DNA from: Stygiolobus caldivivus | GTDB taxonomy: Archaea; Thermoproteota; Thermoprotei_A; Sulfolobales; Sulfolobaceae | Reading direction: 5' to 3' | DNA: 64,000 bases | Assembly (NCBI RefSeq): GCF_019704315.1 | Contig: NZ_AP024597.1 | Location: 2,108,001 to 2,172,000 of the forward strand | Shown here: positions 17,257 to 25,558 of the stretch, one piece after another | Numbering within the stretch: the stretch's first letter is position 1 | Layout: the number at the start of each line of letters is the position of its first letter | Program-made: the position numbers and the translations under genes | Notes under the pieces: generated by a model | Databases searched by the model: none | The model's input: only the letters and a program-made list of their open reading frames with translations | What the model was told of the DNA's origin: nothing

Positions 17257-19032
17257 ATGGATAGTAATACGACGACTACTTCTTCACCTCCCTCACCGCT
17301 GTCGACCTATATAGGCCTACTGGAACTCGGGATACAAGTTATGTTTTTCGTAATCCCCCTCCTCATATTCCTTTACTATATGAGGGTGATGAGGGTAGGG
17401 TCGTCACAGACAAAGCAACTGCAGAAGAGGATGACGATGATACCTGCTATAAGGTGGGAACAAATATACGACATGGAGGAGGTAAAGCAGAGGTTGGAAG
17501 AAGTAGCTAAGTACGTCATAGACAAACGCAAAGCATACGGTGTAATCCTCTTCGGCCCGCCCGGGACTGGTAAGACGAGCATAGCGAAGGCGTTGGCAAA
17601 TAAACTCAGGTGGAACTACTTTGAGCTCAGGGCTACGGACGTATTGAGTAAGTGGTACGGCGAGAGCGAGTTCTTAGTAAATAACTTTTTTGACACGGTA
17701 GAGGTGTATGCACCTGCAGTAGTAATGATAGACGAAATAGACGGGTTTACAATGAAGAGGGAAGGAGACGTCCACGAGGTGACCCACAGGGTGATCAACA
17801 TACTACTAATGAGGCTACAGGAACTCCATGACAACAAAATACCGGTTCTCGTAGTCGGTACTACGAACCTCCCCCAAGAAATCGACGAGGCTTTACTAAG
17901 GCCCGGTAGGTTTGACGAGGTAATTTACGTCCCCTTACCGGACGAGGTCGCCAGAGAGGAGATATGGCGGGGCTACACACAAGGGCTCAATGTGGACTGT
18001 AAACTCCTCGCTAAAAAGAGCAACAGGCTGTCCCCGGCCGACATTAAGGAGGTGGTCGAAGAGGTGATGATAAGGACTGAAAGGGAGGGGAGGGCACCAA
18101 CCACCCAGGACTTCCTTACGGTGCTGGAGGGTTATAAACCTTCAGTACCTATCTCTACAGTCATTAAGTTCGAAAACCTCGCTAAAAAGTACTCCAGGCA
18201 CAAACTGGGGGAGAGGCCTTTCGGTGTGCCGGACGTAAAATGGGACGACTTAGGAGACCTAGAAGAGGTAAAGAAGGTGATTAGGGAGTCTGTAGAACTA
18301 CCGATAAAGAACAGGGACATGGCGGAAAAACTGGGGGTCAAACCGGTGAAGGGGATCCTACTCTTCGGCCCGCCTGGGACTGGTAAGACGAGCATAGCGA
18401 AGGCACTAGCTAACGAACTTAACGCCTCTTTTATTATCCTTTCGGGCGAGGAGATATCTTCCGCCGGCCCCTTTCAAGCTGGGGAGCTGATAGCGGAGAA
18501 GTTCCACATAGCTAGGGACAATGCCCCCGCTGTGGTGTTCATAGACGAGGTCGACATGATAGCTAGGGCGAGGGGAGAGAACGAGTGGAGGACGGCCCTG
18601 ACAGAGCTGTTGAGCCAAATGGACGGTATCAGGGAAAACGAGGACATTGTAGTGGTGGGGGCGACAAACAGGCCCTGGGACCTCGACCCCGCAGTCCTGA
18701 GGCCGGGGAGGTTTGACAAAGCGGTCTACGTCCCACCGCCTGACCTCCAAGGGAGGGTTAGCGTGTTGAAAGTGCTGTGCAGGAGGCTTAACGTAGACGA
18801 CCAGACCCTCTATAACGTCGCCAGGATTACGGAGGGTTATACTCCTGCCGACCTAAAGCTCGTCGTAGAAGAGGTAAAGAGGGAACTCCTTAAAGAGGGG
18901 GCGTCTACCGGTGTCTTAAGGACATCAGTAACTTTCAATGACTTCGTTAGGGTCTTGGCCACAGTTAAACCTAGTGTCACCCCTGACCAGCTCAGGGACT
19001 ACGAAGAGTTCAGGGATAAGAGGCTGACATGA
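17257..19032 (+). CDS. membrane-anchored double AAA+ ATPase (Cdc48/VAT relative without N-domain)
   Basis: 591 residues. A Thr/Ser/Pro-rich start is followed by one membrane helix (about 23-45) in place of the Cdc48 N-domain. Domain D1 has Walker A GPPGTGKT at 100-107, Walker B VVMIDEID at 145-152, sensor 1 GTTN and arginine finger RPGRFD; its pore loop is KWYGESE. D2 has Walker A at 371-378, VVFIDEVD at 416-423, GATNRP and RPGRFD, with an unusual pore loop GPFQAGE. Both domains look able to bind and hydrolyse ATP. The likely job is unfolding or extracting proteins at the membrane; the substrate is unknown. An ATTTTTAT box 31 bases upstream implies a leaderless message. The gene is monocistronic. 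Confidence 0.85.
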   Translation: MDSNTTTTSSPPSPLSTYIGLLELGIQVMFFVIPLLIFLYYMRVMRVGSSQTKQLQKRMTMIPAIRWEQIYDMEEVKQRLEEVAKYVIDKRKAYGVILFGPPGTGKTSIAKALANKLRWNYFELRATDVLSKWYGESEFLVNNFFDTVEVYAPAVVMIDEIDGFTMKREGDVHEVTHRVINILLMRLQELHDNKIPVLVVGTTNLPQEIDEALLRPGRFDEVIYVPLPDEVAREEIWRGYTQGLNVDCKLLAKKSNRLSPADIKEVVEEVMIRTEREGRAPTTQDFLTVLEGYKPSVPISTVIKFENLAKKYSRHKLGERPFGVPDVKWDDLGDLEEVKKVIRESVELPIKNRDMAEKLGVKPVKGILLFGPPGTGKTSIAKALANELNASFIILSGEEISSAGPFQAGELIAEKFHIARDNAPAVVFIDEVDMIARARGENEWRTALTELLSQMDGIRENEDIVVVGATNRPWDLDPAVLRPGRFDKAVYVPPPDLQGRVSVLKVLCRRLNVDDQTLYNVARITEGYTPADLKLVVEEVKRELLKEGASTGVLRTSVTFNDFVRVLATVKPSVTPDQLRDYEEFRDKRLT

Positions 19033-19365
19033 AGCGGTAAAGGTAGTTTGGGGAATTAGTGAGGTCGTAAATACGCTGAGCTTGTCAGAGGTGTCGAGGG
19101 CTTGTTTAAACGGTGGTGTGGGGTTTGGGCTATACGAGGTTGTTTTATGATATTCCATATCGACCTTTTAAACGGGGTGTCTGTTTTATAGACAAACAAA
19201 ACGCTCGGTACATTTATTTCATCAGACTTCATGCCTTATTTTTCTACATAATAAATCTTTATTTCTTATGAATAGGTATTATTTAACTAATAGATGGAGA
19301 GCTCATATCAAATACTACAATAAGCACATTAGATTTATAAATAACATTACTAAATTTGTATAACG
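19033..19365. promoter_or_regulatory. intergenic region with TATA box of the APC permease gene
   Basis: TTTATAAA at 19334-19341 starts exactly 32 bases before the ATG at 19366, fitting a leaderless transcript. Nothing else is recognisable. Confidence 0.55.
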
Positions 19366-20697
19366 ATGTCCTCACAAGGTAAATCTGAAGTTACTAAAAA
19401 TAAGTCGGGCTTGTCCTTTCTTGACTTGTTCTTTATATCCTTTGGGGGTCAAGCCCCTTACATATCCTTATTGACCTTTGGGACCGCTATGATCGCTGAG
19501 GTAGGCCTTGCCGGTTCATTCGCGATGTTAGTAGCTACGGTGGTCGTCCTCTTTAACGGTCTAGTGGTATACTTCCTCTCCAAGAGGTATAAGAGGGGAG
19601 GTGGGTATTATGTGTATGCACTTTACTCACTGACCCCGAGGTTAGGGTTAAATACTGGGTGGACATACCTTATGTACGCCTTGTCTTACGGTGGGACATT
19701 ACTGGCCGGTGGTGCTTATGTTCTATACACGATCCTTTCGGAAGTAGCTGGGAATAGCGGTCTAATGTCGGTCTTTCAGCAGTGGGTTATTGCGCTAGTC
19801 ATTTGTGTAATTGCCTCTTCGCTAGTACTAGCCGGTGTTAAGGTCTCTGCCAGATACGCTATGGTGATGTCTATTATAGAAATGGTAGCGATAGGGGCAC
19901 TCGGTGTTTATTTCTTGTATGAGTCTGGTTGGAGGTTTTATAACCCGGTCCCGTCTTCACTGAGCCCGAATATCCTTGACGCCGTAGTCCTAGGCCTAGG
20001 GATACCCACGGGGTACGGGTCTATAGCGCCTTTAGGAGAAGAGGCAAAATCTAGGGACATAGGTAAGGCGGCTATCGCTGTCCTGTTGTTCGGGGGGTTG
20101 TTGGCTACCTTCTTCTTCTATTCCTTAGGTGCATTGGGGTTTACGGGCAATTTAGTAGAATATTTACTCACCAATTTCGGTTTTTTAGTCGCTATCATGT
20201 TAGCGTTTATAGCTTTAAATGATGGTACTCTCGGGGGTATGACTTATATGCTGGCTAATTCAAGGACTCTAAAGGCTATGGCGGACGACAGGGTCTTCCC
20301 TGGGATATTAGCACGCAAGAAGAATAATAAACCGCTTTATTCTGAGATAGCGATTGCAACACTGTTTACATCTGTAATAGTTTTCCTGAGCTATTCCCTC
20401 GGCTTATATAATACGTTCTTGATACTTGGTTCATTAGCCGGGATGTTTAACTTGTTCATCCATTTATCAGCCGACTTTTCGTTGATTAGGGTCTCTTCTA
20501 AGAGGTTCTCAAAACATAAGCTAGAGATCGGTGTAGGGGTTATCGCTGTCTTGATCAGCTTGTTTGTAATGTTGTATTCAATTCCGGGTTTTCAGGATTA
20601 TGTAGTGTATGCTTTTATGGGGTGGATAATATTGGGGTTCCTCTATGCTGAAGCAAGAGAGATGGTAATTGAAACTTCGGAAGAGGACAATAAGTAA
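19366..20697 (+). CDS. APC-superfamily amino acid/polyamine permease
   Basis: 443 residues with about twelve membrane helices and short polar ends. The first helix region (SFLDLFFISFGGQAPYISLLTFG) has the unwound Gly-rich character of the APC substrate site. A further conserved patch, GYGSIAPLGEEAKS with a Glu-rich loop, lies after helix 6. It imports or exchanges amino acids across the cytoplasmic membrane; the substrate cannot be read from sequence. It is monocistronic. A second, longer APC permease (38826-40349) is not a close copy. Confidence 0.85.
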   Translation: MSSQGKSEVTKNKSGLSFLDLFFISFGGQAPYISLLTFGTAMIAEVGLAGSFAMLVATVVVLFNGLVVYFLSKRYKRGGGYYVYALYSLTPRLGLNTGWTYLMYALSYGGTLLAGGAYVLYTILSEVAGNSGLMSVFQQWVIALVICVIASSLVLAGVKVSARYAMVMSIIEMVAIGALGVYFLYESGWRFYNPVPSSLSPNILDAVVLGLGIPTGYGSIAPLGEEAKSRDIGKAAIAVLLFGGLLATFFFYSLGALGFTGNLVEYLLTNFGFLVAIMLAFIALNDGTLGGMTYMLANSRTLKAMADDRVFPGILARKKNNKPLYSEIAIATLFTSVIVFLSYSLGLYNTFLILGSLAGMFNLFIHLSADFSLIRVSSKRFSKHKLEIGVGVIAVLISLFVMLYSIPGFQDYVVYAFMGWIILGFLYAEAREMVIETSEEDNK

Positions 20698-20961
20698 ATG
20701 GGGCGAGGTATACGGACAGTAGTTATTGAAAAATAGTGGCAGTTAAGTACCACCGGACATGTACATACGCGCTCATATACTCCATTTCACGTTAAACGCG
20801 GGAGGGCTCGGGGCCTAAAGTCATTAAATTGGCAATATCATTGTCTGATTGGTAAAAACATTTCAAACGTAAGGATTTTACGTAAGACGCTACACGTTTT
20901 TCCCTCAAGACGTTCTGCCTTTATACGCTCTGTTTAAATAACTCCAGTACAAAATACTTAT

Positions 20962-21465
20962 ATGAAAACGTCTACCGGGCTAAAATGGGGGCTTGTATTC
21001 GGGCTACTTTTCGGGGTATTATCCACTGTGGTCTATTACTCTTTATTTGTTTATCCCCAGCTCCCCCAACTGGAGCACTATTATTATCAGGAAATACTTA
21101 ACAGCACTCACGATAACATTACTGCAGCTACACAATTTACGCAGGAGTTACCGGTATATTTGCCCTTTACCCTCCTATACTTAGATTTAATTGGACTAGT
21201 AGCCGGAGGCCTCCTAGGAGGTTTTTTAATAGCAAAGCTCTGGGACAAAAGCCCCAACTGGTACATGAAAGGGTTAATGGGTGGGATCGCCTCACTCTTG
21301 TTGGACGTCCTCCTATTAGGTTTTCTGTTAGCTTCTTTAGGTGGGACAATAGTGTATACTTTATCGTGTGTACTGATGGGTTTAGCCGTAGCTTATAAGC
21401 TGAATAAATTAAATAAGTCTGATCAGGATAAATTGGGTGAGCCAGAGCAGGGACAGAAAAATTAA
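20962..21465 (+). CDS. small membrane protein of unknown function
   Basis: 167 residues: helix at 9-30, an outer loop rich in Tyr/Gln with sequons (NST, NIT), then Gly-rich helices (LIGLVAGGLLGGFLIAKL, a further pair near 110-150) and a charged C-terminal tail. A TTTAAATA box at 20933-20940 puts the transcript start at the ATG. The MFS gene follows 25 bases downstream on the same strand and is probably co-transcribed. I do not recognise a family; the Gly-rich helices resemble those of small carrier-associated proteins, but no function can be claimed. Confidence 0.6.
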   Translation: MKTSTGLKWGLVFGLLFGVLSTVVYYSLFVYPQLPQLEHYYYQEILNSTHDNITAATQFTQELPVYLPFTLLYLDLIGLVAGGLLGGFLIAKLWDKSPNWYMKGLMGGIASLLLDVLLLGFLLASLGGTIVYTLSCVLMGLAVAYKLNKLNKSDQDKLGEPEQGQKN

Positions 21466-21490
21466 AAAAGTTTAAATTTTTTAAATTTCC

Positions 21491-22630
21491 ATGCTTTCAA
21501 AAAAACAGATATTGCTCCTCTCTCTAGGGACTTCCCTGACATTTTGGGACATATTCAACGTCCCTTACATAGAAAATTATGCCTCAAGCCAAATAGGCGA
21601 AGTATCAGCTACACTTATACTCTCCTCGGAGATGATAGGCTATTTTTTAGGGGGAATGGTCAACGGTTACATGGCGTCGAAGCTCGGTAGAAAGTTCGGG
21701 TTAATGAGCTCGATGTTATTAATAAGCTTAGGTTCCTTAGTCGGGTTACTGTCGTTTAACCTCTTTTCTCTACTGGTCGCAGAGCTCTTGATCGGTCTAG
21801 GCATTGAGGGAGAAGTAGCTGTAGTACCTTCCTACGTGTCTGAGATGTCCGACCCCAAGATCAGGGGAAGAAACGTAGGTATAACGACCTTATCAGGTTT
21901 TCTCATGACCCTAGTCGTGACACCCGTAGCCGTAATTTTAGGCCAAGGGTATTGGAGGTTATTGTTTGTACCCAGCCTAATCTTAGCTCTAATAGCGTTA
22001 TTTTTTAGGGTTAAGTTACCTGAGTCTGTCCTCTGGGAGAAGAAGAGTAAAGAGGAGCTAAAATGGGACAAGGACATCCTGGTCTTTACCCTGATATGGT
22101 TTGCGAGTTACTTTACCGGTTACGCTCTGTTCTCGACTCCGGTCTTCTCCCTGATATCACAGCATGGCTATGATCCTAGCAGTTTGTACTTTAGTTATAT
22201 ACTCTACGGAGACCCCTTAGGAGTCGTTATTGCGAGTATAATCAACGACCATTTCCAGAGGAAATACACTTCTTCACTATCTAACTTGGTATCAGCGGTA
22301 TTAATGGTGATATGGCCCTTCTCTGGTCCTTTGTTCTTACCCATAGGTTTTATCATTATGTTTTTCCAAGGTTTTAAGTTCCCCGTAATGTATGCGTATA
22401 CCGCAGAGAACTTCGGCACAAAAGTGAGGACCTTAGGATACGGTATTGCTGACGGGATAGGGCACTTGGGCGGTGCAGTAGGCCCTATAGTCTATGTCGT
22501 CCTCCAAGGTCATCTGGGGCTGAGCTTTTCGACCGGTGTAGTGGGTGTCGCTGCCCTCATATCAGCAACCTTATTAATGGTATTTGGACACACAACTAAT
22601 AAGGTTCCCTTAGAGGAGCTTAAGGGATGA
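21491..22630 (+). CDS. major facilitator superfamily transporter
   Basis: 379 residues with about twelve helices. The loop 2-3 motif is MASKLGRKFGL, and a second signature (YVSEMSDPKIRGR) with PESVLW after helix 6 is typical of the sugar- and organic-acid-porter branch. It probably imports a sugar or carboxylate by proton symport, which suits an acidophile; the substrate is not identifiable. The gene is likely transcribed with the small membrane protein upstream. It is slightly shorter than the usual 400-450 residues because both termini are short. Confidence 0.85.
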   Translation: MLSKKQILLLSLGTSLTFWDIFNVPYIENYASSQIGEVSATLILSSEMIGYFLGGMVNGYMASKLGRKFGLMSSMLLISLGSLVGLLSFNLFSLLVAELLIGLGIEGEVAVVPSYVSEMSDPKIRGRNVGITTLSGFLMTLVVTPVAVILGQGYWRLLFVPSLILALIALFFRVKLPESVLWEKKSKEELKWDKDILVFTLIWFASYFTGYALFSTPVFSLISQHGYDPSSLYFSYILYGDPLGVVIASIINDHFQRKYTSSLSNLVSAVLMVIWPFSGPLFLPIGFIIMFFQGFKFPVMYAYTAENFGTKVRTLGYGIADGIGHLGGAVGPIVYVVLQGHLGLSFSTGVVGVAALISATLLMVFGHTTNKVPLEELKG

Positions 22631-22780
22631 TGACGCTACCCGGCACGACCGGTGAAGTGATAGACTGAGAGCCCCGGGCTGACCGTGTTGTAAAGTTTAA
22701 ACTTTTTAAACATAAGTAAAAAAGAGGTTACCAATTCTTCTGATCCATAATTAATTAGTGCCTCAGTAGAATATTAACTG

Positions 22781-23350
22781 ATGAAAAGGGTAATAATATC
22801 GTGTATGGACTATAGGTTGACCGAAGAAGTATTAAAAAGGGCGGATAAAGACACCGTGATATTTAGAAACGCCGGGGCTAACGTAAAGGAGTTCTTATCT
22901 AGGTTAAAGGAGATTAAGCCTGACGAAGTGGTCTACTTACCTCACACTGACTGTGCAGCGATGAAGTTGGTATATAACGTGGTGAAAAAGGGTGACGCAG
23001 TCAGCGAGAACGTAAAAGACAAGTTAATAAGCGTGTTTTCAGGCCAAAAGTTTGAGACCCTAGAGGAGCTGGAGAGGTTAAACGCTAAACTAAACGAGGA
23101 AATGCTGAAAAGGGAAGTTACGAGTAACGTAAAAACTGAGTTAGTGGACGTCAGTAAGCTACAATGGCCCCAAAAAAGGGCGGAAGTCTACTTCTACCCT
23201 ATTTCTGCAAGGCCTACAGATAAGGTAGGTGCATATATCCTGCAGTCGTCTTCTATCGAAGACGTAAGTGCTGATATAGAAATAGCAAAAGACAAGCTGG
23301 GCTTCAAGGACATCTATGACTGTTCTGGCGGGGAGTGCAAAAAGGTCTAA
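22781..23350 (+). CDS. beta-class carbonic anhydrase-like protein
   Basis: 189 residues. The start MKRVIISCMDYRL gives Cys8, Asp10 and Arg12 of the beta-carbonic anhydrase active site. RNAGAN lies at 29-34 and HTDC at 55-58, so the zinc ligands Cys8, His55 and Cys58 are all present. The core is compact and the C-terminal half is divergent and charged. In this order the fold is used both for CO2 hydration and, in some Acidianus strains, for CS2 hydrolysis, so the substrate cannot be decided. An ATTAATTA box lies about 31 bases upstream. The stop overlaps the end of the convergent gene by four bases. Confidence 0.8.
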   Translation: MKRVIISCMDYRLTEEVLKRADKDTVIFRNAGANVKEFLSRLKEIKPDEVVYLPHTDCAAMKLVYNVVKKGDAVSENVKDKLISVFSGQKFETLEELERLNAKLNEEMLKREVTSNVKTELVDVSKLQWPQKRAEVYFYPISARPTDKVGAYILQSSSIEDVSADIEIAKDKLGFKDIYDCSGGECKKV

Positions 23351-23664
23351 CTAGAGATCATTGAGATAATATCTTTAACAATTTTTTCCAATTCTTCTCT
23401 AGAGAGTTCTTTAGCCTCTATTTTCCCGTCTTTATTAATCGTAGCAGTGTAGACGCCGTTAGAAGCGATGTAAAGGCTTACCGTATAGTCACCTTTATGT
23501 AAATATATTTCTTCGATTTCGACGTCACCGTTTCTAGTGTATTTTTGCCTTACTTCATACCCTTTTGATACTCCCCTAACTTCGTGCGATTCAGCCGATA
23601 TGTCGTCTAGGCGTGACCTAATACTTTCGTGGATCCTTTTTACGTCTAAATTGAATAGACTCAT
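23347..23664 (-). CDS. conserved small protein of unknown function
   Basis: 105 residues, charged, with an N-terminal helix (SLFNLDVKRIHESIRSRL), a run of beta-strands (VEIEEIYLHKGDYTVSLYIASNG) and a C-terminal helix (SREELEKIVKDIISMISS). Its start overlaps the stop of the upstream gene in an ATGA, so the two are translationally coupled. I do not recognise a family. The paired strands and helix suggest a small alpha/beta domain partnering the 282-residue protein. Confidence 0.6.
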   Translation of the reverse strand: MSLFNLDVKRIHESIRSRLDDISAESHEVRGVSKGYEVRQKYTRNGDVEIEEIYLHKGDYTVSLYIASNGVYTATINKDGKIEAKELSREELEKIVKDIISMISS

Positions 23665-24509
23665 CTCTGTGGTGATCTATGAGTTGATAGTATAAACTTT
23701 TTCCTTAACTCGTCGACGTACTCATTTAACTTATTTATATCATTTATCGGTAGTTCTGCAGTCTCGTTAGAACTCGTGATTTTTACCTTACCTTCATTGT
23801 AGACTTCCACTACTCCAGGGAGGAGGCTCCCTGAGGCCTTTCCCGCAAGGTTTACCAGCGCCTCTAGTGAATATAGAAGTTCTTCCGTAAGTTCCTCTGG
23901 GCTTAGCTTCAGGTAATGTGCAAGTGTAGATAGGCTAACCTTTACAGAGTATATCAGGTAGTTGTCGTAAAAGAGCCTCGCTATCCCAAAATTTTTGTCC
24001 ACGTCTAGGATTACTTTGAACTCACCTATTTCTTCAATGCGGGGTAATTGGCTACCGTATCTATGCATGAAGTCTTTCTGGGCTTTCTCGTCTATTTCCA
24101 GTGGGCTGTCCTTTAGCAGGACTTTTACTCTCTTAGGGGGGAGGTCATAGTAATCAGATATTTTATTTATATCAACAGGGAAGACCTTCATCTCCGATAG
24201 TTTGTTAAAAAGCGATCTAACGTCGTTTATTATTATACCCCATGCCCTAACCTTAACTTTATCGTTCTCCGCTTCTACTACTGAGCCCAACTTGACCCTT
24301 GAGGGTGGAGTTAGGAAAAGCGATTTAATTGCTTCATTAGCCTCCTCGACGTTAGAAGGTAGGGAGCTTATCTTCCCCTCGAATTCCACTTTCAAGCCCT
24401 GGAAGTCCATGAAGCCCTTAACGGTATCCCCCTCGAATTCTGCAGTATAGTTACCCGTAATTACGGTGACCCTATTACCGTTTTTCACAAAATAGATCCC
24501 TTTGCTCAT
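23661..24509 (-). CDS. protein of unknown function, coupled to the small gene downstream
   Basis: About 282 residues from MSKGIYF. That Met is preferred to one 11 codons earlier because a TTTTAAAC box at 24531-24538 lies 22-30 bases before it. The protein is soluble, beta-rich at the N-terminus (GNRVTVITGNYTAEFEG, KGFMDFQGLKVEFEG), then mixed alpha/beta, with a helix-rich C-terminus. It has no catalytic motif I can name. The coupled pair may act as a two-subunit unit. Confidence 0.6.
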   Translation of the reverse strand: MSKGIYFVKNGNRVTVITGNYTAEFEGDTVKGFMDFQGLKVEFEGKISSLPSNVEEANEAIKSLFLTPPSRVKLGSVVEAENDKVKVRAWGIIINDVRSLFNKLSEMKVFPVDINKISDYYDLPPKRVKVLLKDSPLEIDEKAQKDFMHRYGSQLPRIEEIGEFKVILDVDKNFGIARLFYDNYLIYSVKVSLSTLAHYLKLSPEELTEELLYSLEALVNLAGKASGSLLPGVVEVYNEGKVKITSSNETAELPINDINKLNEYVDELRKKFILSTHRSPQR

Positions 24510-24784
24510 AGTGTATATTTTGCCCGTGAGGTTTAAAAACAATGTAGAAAGTTCAGGCGGTCAAGCTTCCTCATCGGTCAGTGCCGCGACACGTCCACAT
24601 ATTAAATTACCTTGTCTTGACGGGGTATAAAAATAATAATTCTCCGTTACAAACTTCTCCTTGTTAAAATTCACTAAGGTTCCTCATCCTTATTTTTATC
24701 ATTACTGTTATAGGAGCTCTATTAAATGTAAGGTACGTGATAGTAAAGTGAAATATAAAGTGTATATAGTCTAAATAGGTTATC

Positions 24785-24792
24785 CTTATAAA
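24785..24792 (+). promoter_or_regulatory. TATA box of the ECF operon
   Basis: CTTATAAA begins 27 bases before the first ATG (24812) and 36 bases before a second in-frame ATG (24821). The transcript start should fall between or at them. No riboswitch-like fold is apparent in such a short leader. Confidence 0.5.
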
Positions 24793-24811
24793 TTATTGCC
24801 CGAAAAGGTTA

Positions 24812-25558
24812 ATGAGCCATATGACATTTAATGGTATAGATGGAGCCGTAAATGAACCTGGGCAACTTCCTTGGGAAATCGTTGTAGGCTACTTCGCAGT
24901 GGCGGTGGTAATAGTATTTATTATGGGAAGGAAATACGGAGGACTTAAGGCACTTACGACGTTAGACCTAGTATATATAGGTATTGGCGGGGCTTTTGCA
25001 ATGGTCTGGGAGTTTTACATAGGGAGCTTCATAGGTAGGTTTCTGCCGAGTACACCTTTTGTTAGCGTCGGCTTCTGGGGGAGGCTGGTAATAGTGTTTA
25101 TCGTAGCTGGGCTTGTGAGGAAGGCCGGTGTGGGTATGCTTACCCTTTTGATCTACGATATCCTAGGGGACTTGTTCCATTACGGGTTTGGAGGTGAACC
25201 TGTATTCATGATATACGAGGCTTTAACTTACGGACTGTTCGTAGACCTAATGATAGTGTTCACACAAGGGAAAATATTCGGGATAGGGTATACGCCTAAA
25301 GAAGTTGATTCTCCGAGTTCCATTTCGACCAGCAGAGTTAATTTATTAGCTGTCATTGAAGGGGCTGTAGTGGGTGCCTTATGGGCTTTCCCAGACCCGT
25401 TATTCTACGACGGTTTCTTCGGTCCCTTCCTTTATGCCTATCCGGTAAACTGGGCTAAAATATTGTTCCATATAGAGGCCTTTTTACCAGGAGATATAAT
25501 AATGGGTATTGTAGGTGGTATCCTAGCTTACTACATAGCGAGGGCGGTGGGACAATGA
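24812..25558 (+). CDS. ECF importer substrate-binding (S) component
   Basis: 248 residues with about seven to eight hydrophobic helices and no signal peptide. It is the first gene of a three-gene operon with the ATPase and T genes and overlaps the ATPase gene in an ATGA, so it is very probably the S component. The arrangement S, fused A-A', T resembles the ykoEDC thiamine/hydroxymethylpyrimidine cassette of bacteria, but no thiamine gene or riboswitch is nearby, so the substrate stays open. Start: ATG 24812, or ATG 24821 if the transcript begins slightly later. Confidence 0.7.
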   Translation: MSHMTFNGIDGAVNEPGQLPWEIVVGYFAVAVVIVFIMGRKYGGLKALTTLDLVYIGIGGAFAMVWEFYIGSFIGRFLPSTPFVSVGFWGRLVIVFIVAGLVRKAGVGMLTLLIYDILGDLFHYGFGGEPVFMIYEALTYGLFVDLMIVFTQGKIFGIGYTPKEVDSPSSISTSRVNLLAVIEGAVVGALWAFPDPLFYDGFFGPFLYAYPVNWAKILFHIEAFLPGDIIMGIVGGILAYYIARAVGQ

